A DNA stretch of 64,000 nt, taken from Candidatus Woesearchaeota archaeon (GTDB lineage Archaea; Nanobdellota; Nanobdellia; Woesearchaeales; ARS49). The notes under the pieces were generated by a model that worked only from the letters and a program-made list of their open reading frames with translations, searched no databases and was not told where the DNA came from. Each line of letters starts with the position of its first letter. The first letter of the stretch is position 1. The position numbers and the translations under genes were made by a program. The stretch lies in assembly GCA_019322895.1 (NCBI GenBank), contig JAHWHZ010000002.1:1-64000 (forward strand), in the 5' to 3' direction. Positions 44,595-53,184 of the stretch are shown here, piece by piece.

Positions 44595-45355
44595 TTAATT
44601 TTCCTCGTGATAAGATAAATATAGTACTTGAACCAGGAGCCCCATATCACAGCCACTGCAAGCAGTACAAAACCTGAAATGCTTGGAGCAATGTATACTA
44701 CAAAACTTGCGATTGCTGAGCAAACAAACAAAAATAAGTTGGCAAGGATTATGGGAATTATGAAAAGATAAAATTTTTCAACACCAACATGCCAGGTTCT
44801 CTTGAATATTTCCTTGATTTCTTTTCTTGGAGTGAATACTGCATAGCATATCGGAGTTAGGTAAACTGCAATAGAGAACAATATCAGGACTGCAAGTCCT
44901 GTTGCAGCTGGTTTTGTGACTGCAAACAATAAAAGGCTTATCAAGGCAATGCCGCCGAGCCACCAAAGGTTCAGCTTGAAGAATTGCTTGAATAATTTCT
45001 TGTTAATTTTCTGTCCTGATACAAAGCCCCATGCAACGCCCTTGAATATCGTGAAAACAAGGACTGACAAAAGCCAAAACAATGCAAAGCTCAGGAATAT
45101 CTTTGACTTGAACTGATTCAGCAGCAGGCCTGTGCCCTGCATGCTTCCTTCTAACTGTGTCAAGTCTGCTGCTTTTGTGATTGCCAATAATTTTCCAGGA
45201 AGCGCGAACAATGAGACGAGGCTCCATGCAAGAAGCTTTGCAAACAAGAACGCTGCAAGAACAAATGCTGCATAAAACAAGATATCTGCAAGAATGACCC
45301 AAATAAATCTTTTGTTCAGTCTTTTGAAGCTTTCAATAAATAATGTTTTTTTCAT
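44591..45355 (-). CDS. polytopic membrane protein of surface module C (FKG-x-W family)
   Basis: The 254-residue product has about six membrane helices and the motif FTIFKGVAW, followed by a basic loop and KLFKQFFKLN, aligning with the module A and B membrane proteins. It starts 1 bp after the small exported protein gene. Function is inferred only from co-occurrence. Confidence 0.8.
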   Translation of the reverse strand: MKKTLFIESFKRLNKRFIWVILADILFYAAFVLAAFLFAKLLAWSLVSLFALPGKLLAITKAADLTQLEGSMQGTGLLLNQFKSKIFLSFALFWLLSVLVFTIFKGVAWGFVSGQKINKKLFKQFFKLNLWWLGGIALISLLLFAVTKPAATGLAVLILFSIAVYLTPICYAVFTPRKEIKEIFKRTWHVGVEKFYLFIIPIILANLFLFVCSAIASFVVYIAPSISGFVLLAVAVIWGSWFKYYIYLITRKIK

Positions 45356-45356
45356 T

Positions 45357-45836
45357 TTATCTCACCGTTATTATCGGCGTTGTTATTGATCCGCCTGTAT
45401 ATGTTAATTTCAAATGAGTATAATCGCTTGTCAGGTTGTATATCTCATATCCTATCTTTCCTGACTCTGGCTCTAATGAGCCGGAATCAACAAGGTATCT
45501 TAAGTCTGCTTTTGCAGGATTGATCATGACAAGCTCGTAATCAGTCAGCTGGCCAAATGAATCCAGATACCATGCCACTTCATACAAATAATAATTTTCA
45601 GGTGTCTTGAATTTCTGCCCTTGCGCTGTCGCAGTCATTGTGCTCCATGCAAAATTTCTTCCTGTCGTGACTGCCTCCTGCCCTGCAAACTCTGTCCCGC
45701 CCCACTTAGAGCAAACTTCTTCTTCCCAGGGCTCTACAGCATACCAAGGGGTTTCTGGCGTCGGTGCAATTATGTTGTTTGCAAGCAAGACTAGCAAAAT
45801 GAATATTCCAAATACCAAGACTATTTTCTTAATCAC
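45357..45836 (-). CDS. small exported protein of surface module C
   Basis: The 159-residue product has an N-terminal membrane helix (IVLVFGIFILLVLLANNIIA) and a beta-rich domain (NYYLYEVAWYLDSFGQLTDY, KIGYEIYNLTSDYTHLKL). I chose GTG 45836, which overlaps the upstream stop by 8 bp, rather than an ATG at 45896 that would give an unlikely 68-bp overlap and hydrophilic leader. It takes the small-protein slot of the module. Confidence 0.72.
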   Translation of the reverse strand: MIKKIVLVFGIFILLVLLANNIIAPTPETPWYAVEPWEEEVCSKWGGTEFAGQEAVTTGRNFAWSTMTATAQGQKFKTPENYYLYEVAWYLDSFGQLTDYELVMINPAKADLRYLVDSGSLEPESGKIGYEIYNLTSDYTHLKLTYTGGSITTPIITVR

Positions 45837-48096
45837 AATAATCCTCTCCTTCCAGTTCTGCAGTAAACCTGTCCCAGGAATACTTGTTTGTGCCAAAATA
45901 ATCTATCTCCTGCAGAATCAAGGTCGCGCCCCAGACACCGCACATTGGAACTGCCCAGTCTTGTGACGGATCGTCAGAGCATTCTTCAGGATATGCAGAA
46001 TCGTCACCGGTATTTAATTTTTCCAGGCCGTACATGCTGCAGTCATCTTTCTTACCATCTTTCTTATCTTTCTTGCCAAACATACCGCAGTCAGGATCGC
46101 ACAGCATGCTCCATCCCCTGCTGGCAAGCATGATAGGCAGCTGTTCTAATATCATAGTCAAGAGACTTGAGAACAACGGCGCTATTGCAGTCTCTCCTGA
46201 AACACGCCAAGCAGCACCATCAACATAAAGGCAGGTCTGCTCCTTGAATGTCTGCTGGCAATTATCAAATGGAAGGCCAAGCTCTGCGTTCTGCTTTACG
46301 CAGTTGCGGTATATGCAGTTTATCTGCACTTCTTTTCTCATGTTATAGACAATGCCTGGCAGGCAGAGGCATCCCATTGCCACGTGTATGCTCCTGTAAG
46401 GATCCCAGTCATAGACTGTGAATGTTTCCAGCACAGTCGGCTTTCCTCTCTTGTCTTCAATATCCAGGGTCGTGTCGCCGTAGATTGTTTTCTTTGTGCC
46501 AGAATAAAGTGCAGAGCTGTAATCACACAGCTGGCAGGAATAAATGATTGAAACAGTCTTGGATAGTGTTGAGACTATTCTTTTTAGGGCAGAACCAAAC
46601 TTCATGCTGAATACCTCTGTCCCGACCATTCCTGGATTCCATATCCATCCAAGAATTCCTTCATGAAAGAAATTATTTATCAATTCACAGGATATCACTT
46701 TCCAGAAAACCTTTGCCAATGCCTCTAGTGCAGGCCCGACATAAGGAACGCTCTTGAGCTCATACAAGACAACAGAAACGAGCCAGAGCGCTGCACCGAC
46801 ATAGTTCAGCAGGACATCTCCCTGCGCAATTGTCTGCACAATTGTCACGATTGTTGCAAGCCAGTCATTGATGTCACTGATCCTGTTTGTTCTTTTCTGC
46901 AAATCCCAGATATCATCATCTAATGAACCAATCTGCGACTCTGCATTCTCGCTTATGGTTCCTAAAGGATTGTTGTAGACCGGAATCTTTTTGCTGAATT
47001 TTTCTGTCTCAAGGTCTGTGAAAATTTTCTGGCCTTTTCTTATCTGCAATTGCAGCGTGCAATCGACTTCAACAGGAGATGTTCTTTCTGCAATTGTGGG
47101 GAGGCTCTTGACCACAACATAAGTTGCGTCTGTTCCTGCAACAAGATAGCTTTCAGAAATATCTTCTGAACTGCACTGCACGCTTTTATCATAAATAGAG
47201 ACATCTGAATCTGATTGTTTTTGCTTCAGCATCACCTGGATATAAACAGGCACAGGAATCGTATTTACTGCGCGCCTGTCAAATCCTTTTCTTGGATAAA
47301 TGCTTGTGCCTGTTATTGTATAAAAGTCAACTCCTTCTTCTGGGCCTGGCTCATAGACAAGCACCTCTTCAGTTGGAACAGGGATGATTTCTTTTCCAAT
47401 TCCTATTATCTTGCATACAGGAGCGCTTTCCTGGTTAAACATGTCTGTTGCTTTTGCGCAAAGCTCAAATCTGCCCTGCGGAAGCAGGTATTCAAAATTG
47501 TAAATCACGTCGCAGTTTTCATAACCATACTCGTTTGTGTTCAGGATATTGCCTGTGGTTCCGTCATAGAAATCTATCTTCTTTATGCCTGCGCAGTTTT
47601 TTGTGTTTCCCCTGACAGGGCCAAAATCCTGCGCATGGATCTGGACATCTATTGTTTCATTTTTTTGCTGGATATCAAGCAGAAGGATGACTGGCGGCTG
47701 GCGGTCAATATGCAAAGTGACTGCCTCTGTCTTAATGATCTTTTTGTCGTCATCAAGAAGATTGACTAAATAAGAAGAGATTCCTGTCTCTCCTTCAAGA
47801 GTCTCCTGATACACGCAGGTATTCAGCACATCTGTTCCGATGTATTTTCCTGGAGTGCATGATGCTGCATTTGCGCATATGTTTTCTTTGCAGACCTGCA
47901 CCTGCGAAGGGCTTATTGCCAAATCAAACGGGACTATTGCCTCTATGTTCATGACTATTTCATCGTCAGGCCTTGCATAGCCCTGCACGCCGTCTTTGCC
48001 AGAAAAAGTCGTCACATCTAACTTTTGCGCGTAACATACAGGCAACATGATTAAGAGAAATGACATCACAAGTACTGCAAACCTGACTAATTTCAT
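45829..48096 (-). CDS. giant exported Cys-rich protein of surface module C (755 aa)
   Basis: The signal peptide ends LPVCYAQ and the mature start KLDVTTFSGKDGVQG matches module B. Ig-like domains cover about 25-250. The Cys-rich helical region has a hydrophobic segment (NYVGAALWLVSVVLYEL) and the shared CLCLPGIVYNMRKEVQI motif. The end is Cys- and Lys-rich (MLCDPDCGMFGKKDKK). It starts operon C, with TATA box GTTTATAAAG at about 48143-48153 and a GGGGG leader. Confidence 0.85.
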   Translation of the reverse strand: MKLVRFAVLVMSFLLIMLPVCYAQKLDVTTFSGKDGVQGYARPDDEIVMNIEAIVPFDLAISPSQVQVCKENICANAASCTPGKYIGTDVLNTCVYQETLEGETGISSYLVNLLDDDKKIIKTEAVTLHIDRQPPVILLLDIQQKNETIDVQIHAQDFGPVRGNTKNCAGIKKIDFYDGTTGNILNTNEYGYENCDVIYNFEYLLPQGRFELCAKATDMFNQESAPVCKIIGIGKEIIPVPTEEVLVYEPGPEEGVDFYTITGTSIYPRKGFDRRAVNTIPVPVYIQVMLKQKQSDSDVSIYDKSVQCSSEDISESYLVAGTDATYVVVKSLPTIAERTSPVEVDCTLQLQIRKGQKIFTDLETEKFSKKIPVYNNPLGTISENAESQIGSLDDDIWDLQKRTNRISDINDWLATIVTIVQTIAQGDVLLNYVGAALWLVSVVLYELKSVPYVGPALEALAKVFWKVISCELINNFFHEGILGWIWNPGMVGTEVFSMKFGSALKRIVSTLSKTVSIIYSCQLCDYSSALYSGTKKTIYGDTTLDIEDKRGKPTVLETFTVYDWDPYRSIHVAMGCLCLPGIVYNMRKEVQINCIYRNCVKQNAELGLPFDNCQQTFKEQTCLYVDGAAWRVSGETAIAPLFSSLLTMILEQLPIMLASRGWSMLCDPDCGMFGKKDKKDGKKDDCSMYGLEKLNTGDDSAYPEECSDDPSQDWAVPMCGVWGATLILQEIDYFGTNKYSWDRFTAELEGEDYCD

Positions 48097-48164
48097 CTAA
48101 TCCCCCTTTTTATTCAATACAAGAATGCAAATATATGTTTTCTTTATAAACTTTACTGGTATAT

Positions 48165-48264
48165 ATGTGCATAGCACCTAGCGAAGTTCTCCGATCAATA
48201 TTCCGCATGCCATAAATCTGGACATATGCGGATATAGAAGCATAACGAAGCGTGCTATGCACAT
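48165..48264 (-). ncRNA. structured intergenic element, copy 4
   Basis: Terminal stem ATGTGCATAGCAC (48165-48177) / GTGCTATGCACAT (48252-48264), thirteen perfect pairs, the longest of the family. On the minus strand it has inner motifs GCTTCGTTATG and AACTTCGCTAG with centre CAGATTTAT (48212-48220 complement). It lies upstream of the module C promoter. Confidence 0.62.
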
Positions 48265-48300
48265 GCTGGCCTATTTAATCTGAGAACTATGCAGGAGCAT
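48263..48300. repeat. probable remnant of a structured element between copies 4 and 5
   Basis: ATGCT (48263-48267) pairs with AGCAT (48296-48300), and GAGAACTATGCAGG (48282-48295) resembles the right inner motif. The centre is missing. It looks like an internally deleted copy. Confidence 0.4.
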
Positions 48301-48393
48301 TAATGCTGCGCTACGTTCTGATGTTGACACTGCTTGCATCTCAGATTTATCAAAGCAGGCATATGCTTCTAAGAACTCCGCAGGCAGCATTAA
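48300..48393 (+). ncRNA. structured intergenic element, copy 5
   Basis: Terminal stem TTAATGCTGC (48300-48309) / GCAGCATTAA (48384-48393), ten perfect pairs. Inner motifs GCTACGTTCTG and AACTCCGCAG; centre CAGATTTAT (48342-48350). An extra inner stem CTGCTT/AAGCAG flanks the centre. It ends 5 bp from the stop of the minus-strand gene at 48399. Confidence 0.62.
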
Positions 48394-48398
48394 GAAAT

Positions 48399-49034
48399 CT
48401 AAACTATATCAACAGCAATCTCTTTGCGAGTTATATGTTTGCCGTCAGAAGCGACAACGGTTATTATTCTTGGACCAATAATGCCTTTTTCAGGATTAAA
48501 AGTAAGCAGACTGCCGCTCAATTCCACCTGAAGTCCTGGCGCAGATGTTGCAAGATAAGTCAGCTTGTCGTCATTAGGGTCAACAAAAAACTCATCCAGG
48601 TCAATTGTCCTTGTATGTTTTCCTGGGAACATCGCGCCTTTTTCAGGCACGCTTGAAATGACAAACTTATTGTCTGCTGCCCCCCATGCAGGCGGCTGGT
48701 CAAACTCAAAAGGAATCAAACCAACAATCTCTGGCTTGATGAAGATGACAATGCTTATTATGATTATCACAGTGGCAAGTGCAACTGATTTTGCATTTAT
48801 CCTTGACCTTACCTTCATGCCTTTAACACCCTTAAAGACCTTCAGGACCTGGTCATAAGCAAGCTCCTTGTGAACCGGCTCTATGTCAGAATTAGTTATC
48901 TGGTGATACACGCCCATCAAATCCCTGTATCTCTGCTTTGCTTCTTCAACCCTGTTTTCTTCTATAGAATCCTGCGCAGCATTATACGTCTGGACAAACT
49001 TGTGAATAAGGTCTACTTTATCGATTGATACCAC
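48399..49034 (-). CDS. membrane-anchored protein with cadherin/Ig-like ectodomain
   Basis: The 211-residue product has a helical cytoplasmic N-terminus (about 1-70), one membrane helix (about 82-105) and a C-terminal beta domain (TIDLDEFFVDPNDDKLTYLAT...ITVVASDGKHITRKEIAV read in parts). That pattern is typical of dystroglycan-type cadherin-like or Ig-like repeats with a D-P-N-D-D calcium-type motif. The start is GTG at 49034. It lies upstream of the surface modules on the same strand and could connect them to the cytoplasm. Confidence 0.75.
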   Translation of the reverse strand: MVSIDKVDLIHKFVQTYNAAQDSIEENRVEEAKQRYRDLMGVYHQITNSDIEPVHKELAYDQVLKVFKGVKGMKVRSRINAKSVALATVIIIISIVIFIKPEIVGLIPFEFDQPPAWGAADNKFVISSVPEKGAMFPGKHTRTIDLDEFFVDPNDDKLTYLATSAPGLQVELSGSLLTFNPEKGIIGPRIITVVASDGKHITRKEIAVDIV

Positions 49035-49089
49035 CCTTTTTCTTTAATTTAGAAAGACTCATTTATATATTTTGTGTTTTTAAAAAGAA

Positions 49090-49605
49090 TTATTTTTTCT
49101 CTTCAGGTTTTGCTTCTTCCTTTGGAGTTTCTTTCGGAGTTTCCTTAGGAGCTTCTTTTTTCTCTTCTTTAGGCGCTTCCTTAGGAACTTCTTTTTTCTC
49201 TTCTTTCGGCGCTTCCTTAGGAGCTTCTCCTTCTTTAGGAGCAGCTGCAAGCTTTTCCTTGCCTTCTTTCAAGACTTTAAGGTTTATCTGAGAAATCTTT
49301 GCATGAATTGTGTTTCCGCATACAGTCTTTCTTTTCCTTATTCCTTTGGCTTTTTTCTTCAGGCCGATGCCAGATACTGCAAGGATTCTTTTCCTTCCCA
49401 TGCCTGCAATGTCTTTTCTCATCGGAAAGCCGGCATAGTCTGTTCCGCCTGTTATCTCAAACTCATAGCCGGTGAGGCCTAAAATCTCTCCCTTGATGGC
49501 TTCTCCTATCTTTTTGCCCATCAGATTCTTGGAATCCTCTTCAGATACTTCTTTCTGGACACATTTGCCGTCCTTTGTTCCGATAACAACTTTAAAACCG
49601 ACCAT
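49090..49605 (-). CDS. rps6e: 30S ribosomal protein S6e with repetitive tail
   Basis: Residues 1-120 are a standard S6e domain (GFKVVIGTKDGKCVQKEV, FEITGGTDYAGFPMRKD, GIRKRKTVCGNTI). Residues about 125-171 are an added Pro/Glu/Lys tail built on a 12-residue repeat. A minus-strand TATA box about 29 bp upstream gives a near-leaderless mRNA, divergent from the gene at 49690. Confidence 0.95.
   Translation of the reverse strand: MVGFKVVIGTKDGKCVQKEVSEEDSKNLMGKKIGEAIKGEILGLTGYEFEITGGTDYAGFPMRKDIAGMGRKRILAVSGIGLKKKAKGIRKRKTVCGNTIHAKISQINLKVLKEGKEKLAAAPKEGEAPKEAPKEEKKEVPKEAPKEEKKEAPKETPKETPKEEAKPEEKK
49110..49245 (-). repeat. 36-bp tandem repeat coding the S6e tail
   Basis: The unit encodes variants of EAPKEEKKEVPK and recurs about three times with small changes, including shorter KETP units at the end. 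Such repeats can expand or shrink by slippage. Confidence 0.6.
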
Positions 49606-49689
49606 AGCGTATTAGATTTGACAGTTGTTTATAAATATTGCGGTCATCTGCCCAAAGCTTTATATATCTCTGCAGTATATTTTTATTTC

Positions 49690-49938
49690 ATGGGGGAAGA
49701 TACATTTGATGCAGATAATCCAGATGATATAGCCATGGCAGTAAACAATGCCATCATACAGGTATTTGGCACTGCAGAGCAAAAAACAGATATTGTTCTT
49801 TCCAGAAGAGAAGCTTGCCATGAAAGAGGGTATCACCGCGTAAGTTCAGATGAGGCCCGCCTTTGCTATGACTGTGAAACTTTAGTTTTGAATGAAGAGG
49901 GATGCTTGCCGTATAAAGTAGAGCCTCTGTTAAAATGA
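49690..49938 (+). CDS. unknown small Cys/His-containing protein (82 aa)
   Basis: I chose ATG 49690 because the TATA box TTTATATAT at 49659-49667 is 27 bp upstream. The product starts MGEDTFDADNPDD. Its second half has ACHERGYHRV and LCYDCETL, a possible zinc site (Cys, His, Cys, Cys). No family was recognised. It overlaps the next small gene by 4 bp. Confidence 0.68.
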   Translation: MGEDTFDADNPDDIAMAVNNAIIQVFGTAEQKTDIVLSRREACHERGYHRVSSDEARLCYDCETLVLNEEGCLPYKVEPLLK

Positions 49939-50108
49939 TTGCACCAAAAACAAAAGCAGCAAAACAAGTATTCTTGATTTTCTTAATCGCATTATTAATC
50001 TATATGCTTGCCACAGATTCTGCTCCTCTGACAGGCCTTGCAATTGCTATGGGAGCAGCAGCAGTTACAATGGTAATTCTATTGGCTGTCTGCAAAAAGA
50101 AAAAATAA
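49935..50108 (+). CDS. small membrane protein with two helices (57 aa)
   Basis: The product starts MIAPKTKAAKQVFLIFLIAL; two hydrophobic segments (about 11-26 and 32-52) are separated by a short loop (ATDSAPLTG), and the end is CKKKK. The ATGA overlap with the upstream gene supports coding. Function is unknown. Confidence 0.65.
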   Translation: MIAPKTKAAKQVFLIFLIALLIYMLATDSAPLTGLAIAMGAAAVTMVILLAVCKKKK

Positions 50109-50149
50109 TTTGCACAAATTATTTATACTAAATAAATAAAATCTGTGTT

Positions 50150-50830
50150 ATGAGAAAAAATCTGGTGATATGCTTATTTTTACTGCTTTCTGCCTGCGTG
50201 CTTATTGCAAGGCCGCTTGATATCCCTTATGTAAAGCAGGTCGGGCCTTCTTGTGTTTCAAGCCAGGTGACAATGGCGCTGCAATATTATTTTCCTGAAA
50301 GAAAATATACTTTAGAGCAGATTGACAGCACGATTGGCAGAGAAAAAGAAAAATGGGCCTGGTTCTCGCAGGCCCTGCCGATATTAGTCAATGAAGGGCT
50401 TGATGTTCATTATTATTCCAAAACACCGTACAATCGATTGACTCCTGAATTTGTATTGGAATATTACGGCATTGAAGACGGAACATTGATCAATGAGGTC
50501 ACTGACTGGAATGCGTTGTATAACTCCATAGATTTTCTGCGTGCGACCAACAGATATACAAACACCAAACTGCCTTGGCAGGAAGTTGAAAAAGCAGTCA
50601 ATAATGGAAATGTATGCCTCATGATAATCGATTACAATGTATTGATAAAAAAACCAGGAATATATTCTGGCCACGGCGTCACAATCACTTTTATCAACCA
50701 AACACATGTCTTGTTCCACAACTCTAATAAAGGACCAAATCAAAAAGCAAAAAAACAAGACTTCATTGATGCCTGGAATGCTCCAGGAACAGACAATGAC
50801 ATAATCATAGTGAGAGGCAAAAGAAGATGA
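50150..50830 (+). CDS. exported C39-like cysteine peptidase, probable lipoprotein
   Basis: The 226-residue product starts with a signal ending LLLSAC, a lipobox-like cysteine at 16. The papain-like C39 pattern is visible: DIPYVKQVGPSCVSSQVTMAL (quoted here as VGPSCVSSQ) with catalytic Cys35, His in SGHGVTITF and Asn in LFHNSNKG. C39 peptidases cut double-glycine leaders or other small exported substrates; cleavage targets here are unknown. It overlaps the next membrane-protein gene by 4 bp, suggesting a functional pair. A TATA-like box lies in the AT-rich stretch before it. Confidence 0.8.
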   Translation: MRKNLVICLFLLLSACVLIARPLDIPYVKQVGPSCVSSQVTMALQYYFPERKYTLEQIDSTIGREKEKWAWFSQALPILVNEGLDVHYYSKTPYNRLTPEFVLEYYGIEDGTLINEVTDWNALYNSIDFLRATNRYTNTKLPWQEVEKAVNNGNVCLMIIDYNVLIKKPGIYSGHGVTITFINQTHVLFHNSNKGPNQKAKKQDFIDAWNAPGTDNDIIIVRGKRR

Positions 50831-51066
50831 TTCATCCAAAACACGATTATCTTTTGTTCATGGCAATCCTGATATTAGTTCTTGCTGCTGCAGGAGCAGT
50901 TGCTTTGCACATCGGAGGTGTTGCGCCGACAGGAAAAGTGATTTATCATCCCTGCCAGGAATTGTACATCAAATATTTGAACAACCATTGCGACTGGCAT
51001 CCAGAGAATTTGGCGTGTGTTCTTATTGTAGAAGACATGGATAGATGGCACTGCTTCAAGAAATAA
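50827..51066 (+). CDS. small membrane-anchored Cys protein (79 aa)
   Basis: One membrane helix (about 9-30) is followed by an exported tail with four cysteines (YHPCQELY, NNHCDWHPENLAC, RWHCFKK), probably disulphide-linked. It overlaps the C39-like peptidase gene by 4 bp and converges on pth2 with an 11-bp overlap. It may be a partner or substrate of the peptidase. Confidence 0.7.
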   Translation: MIHPKHDYLLFMAILILVLAAAGAVALHIGGVAPTGKVIYHPCQELYIKYLNNHCDWHPENLACVLIVEDMDRWHCFKK

Positions 51067-51406
51067 GCTTCAAGTGGCCTGTAATCTTGTCAATCTTTTC
51101 CTCATCATCAGGCCCTATGCCTACAGCAGTCACTGTTCCAGGAGCAAGCTCTGTCCTGCCTGCATCTGCTATGATTGCAACAACAAGGCCTGCATCTTCT
51201 GCATCAATCTTCAGCTTCAACAATTCTTTTTCATCATCTACGCCAAGAATTACTTTTTTCATGCCCTGGTTTTTCCAAGCAGTTATGTCGTCTTTATGAG
51301 ACTTCAGCAAGGCATCTGTAGAAGCATGCGCTGCCTGTGCAGACATCTTTCCCTTGGACATCTTCAAGTCTTTTCTTATGAGAATTACCTGCTTATATTC
51401 CTTCAT
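51056..51406 (-). CDS. pth2: peptidyl-tRNA hydrolase, archaeal/eukaryal type
   Basis: The 116-residue Pth2 releases tRNA from stalled peptidyl-tRNA. The family motif KGKMSAQAAHAS, the strand VVAIIADAGRTELAPGT and TAVGIGP are present. Its ATG overlaps the thrS stop by 4 bp, linking it to translation. Confidence 0.96.
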   Translation of the reverse strand: MKEYKQVILIRKDLKMSKGKMSAQAAHASTDALLKSHKDDITAWKNQGMKKVILGVDDEKELLKLKIDAEDAGLVVAIIADAGRTELAPGTVTAVGIGPDDEEKIDKITGHLKLIS

Positions 51407-53124
51407 TTTCTTTCCTGAATCTCTTTCACTAATTCCTTGATAAAAGAATCAACTTTTTTTGCTCCATGGACTTTATTGTCTCTTGTCCTGATTGCAACTG
51501 TTTTGTCTTTCAATTCTTTTTCTCCGACAACTAAAATGTAATTGATCTGCTGTAATTGCGCTTCTCTCACTTTCTTGCCAATGCTTTCTGACCTGTCATC
51601 AACCTCTGCTCTTATTCCTGCATCTTTCATCTTTTGCGCAACTTTCTCAGCATAATCATTGAACCTGTCTGCAACAGTCAGTATTCTCACTTGAACAGGA
51701 GAGAGCCATAATGGAAGCTTGCCTGCATAATGCTCTATCAATATTCCGATGAATCTTTCCAAGCTGCCATAGATTGTCCTGTGAAGCATGATCGGCTGAT
51801 GATTCTGTGTTCCATCCTCACCCATGTATTTTAATTTGAACTGTATCGGCAATTGAAAATCTAATTGCAGTGTTCCGCACTGCCACGTTCTTCCAAGAGC
51901 ATCTTTCAGGTGAAAATCAAGTTTTGGGCCGTAGAAAGCGCCGTCACCAGGATTCAATGTGTAATCTTTTTTCAGCTCTTTCATTGCCTCTGCCAATGCT
52001 TTCTCTGCTTTTTCCCAGAGCTTGGGGTCGCCCATTGCTTTTTCCGGCTTTGTGCTCAGCTCAACATGATATTCAAAACCAAACTTCTTGTAAATCTTGT
52101 CTGTCAGGACAATGACATTCTTTATCTCATCCTTGAGCTGTTTTTCAGTGCAGTAGATATGAGCATCATCTTGTAGGAAAGCCCGCACTCTGAATAATCC
52201 AGATAAAACCCCGCTTAATTCATGCCTGTGCACCAGCCCGAGCTCTGCAACTCTCATAGGCAGCTCTTTGTAGCTTCTCACCTTGGTCATGTAAATCTGC
52301 AGGCCTGCAGGGCAATTCATCGGCTTCAAGGCATAATCTGCATCATCAACTTTTGTGAAATACATATTTTCCCTGAAATGCTTCCAATGTCCTGACTGCT
52401 CCCACAAGCACTTGTTTAAGATAATAGGAGTCTTTACTTCAACATAACCTGCTTTCTCATGCTCTTCTCTCCAGTATTTGACAAGCTCATTCCAGATAAC
52501 CATTCCTTTAGGATGCCAGAAAGGCATTCCAGGAGCGCATTCATGAAAAGAAAATAAGTCCAGTTCTTTTCCAATCTTCCTGTGGTCTCTCTTCGCAGCC
52601 TCTTGCATGATTCTCAAATGCTCTTTTAACTCTTCTTTTGTCGGAAAGGCAATGCCATAAACCCTTGTCAACTGCTTGTTTTTCTGGTCACCTTTCCAGT
52701 AAGCTCCTGCAGTCTTGATTAATTTGAAAGCTTTTACCTTACCAGTTGACTTTACATGCGGGCCTTTGCACAAGTCAACAAAATCACCGCTCTTGTAAAC
52801 AGTCAGCTTGTCTCCTGCCTTCTTGAACTCTTCTGCCATCTCAATCTTGAAAGGATTATCTTTGAATAATTTCTTTGCCTCGGCAAAAGTTATCTCTTTT
52901 TTCTCAAAAGGATAATCTTTCTTTACAATCTCTTTCATCTTTTTCTCTATTTTCGGAAAATCCTCTGGAGTGATATGCAGATTATCAAAATCATAATAGA
53001 AGCCTTCTTCAACAGCAGGACCTATCGTATTCTTTGCCTTTGGATACAATTCTTTTATGGCATGAGCCAGGATATGTGCTGCACTGTGCCTCAATATTTC
53101 CAGGTCTTCTTTCTTTTTTGCCAT
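51403..53124 (-). CDS. thrS: threonyl-tRNA synthetase, bacterial type without TGS domain
   Basis: This class II synthetase of 573 residues has a bacterial-type N2 editing domain: HSAAH (His13, His17) and CKGPH (Cys119, His123). Catalytic motifs include MNCPAG, HRHELSGVLSGLFRVRAF and MLHRTIYGSLERF, with zinc ligands Cys, His, His. The anticodon-binding domain is complete. The TGS domain usual at the N-terminus is absent; the ATG at 53124 has a TATA box at 53140-53150, so this is the true start. Most archaeal ThrRS use an unrelated editing domain, so transfer from bacteria is likely. Confidence 0.95.
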   Translation of the reverse strand: MAKKKEDLEILRHSAAHILAHAIKELYPKAKNTIGPAVEEGFYYDFDNLHITPEDFPKIEKKMKEIVKKDYPFEKKEITFAEAKKLFKDNPFKIEMAEEFKKAGDKLTVYKSGDFVDLCKGPHVKSTGKVKAFKLIKTAGAYWKGDQKNKQLTRVYGIAFPTKEELKEHLRIMQEAAKRDHRKIGKELDLFSFHECAPGMPFWHPKGMVIWNELVKYWREEHEKAGYVEVKTPIILNKCLWEQSGHWKHFRENMYFTKVDDADYALKPMNCPAGLQIYMTKVRSYKELPMRVAELGLVHRHELSGVLSGLFRVRAFLQDDAHIYCTEKQLKDEIKNVIVLTDKIYKKFGFEYHVELSTKPEKAMGDPKLWEKAEKALAEAMKELKKDYTLNPGDGAFYGPKLDFHLKDALGRTWQCGTLQLDFQLPIQFKLKYMGEDGTQNHQPIMLHRTIYGSLERFIGILIEHYAGKLPLWLSPVQVRILTVADRFNDYAEKVAQKMKDAGIRAEVDDRSESIGKKVREAQLQQINYILVVGEKELKDKTVAIRTRDNKVHGAKKVDSFIKELVKEIQERK

Positions 53125-53184
53125 ACACTCAAAGATTAAGTTTCTTTATATAAACTTTACTGAATATATAGCAAAAACATAACC

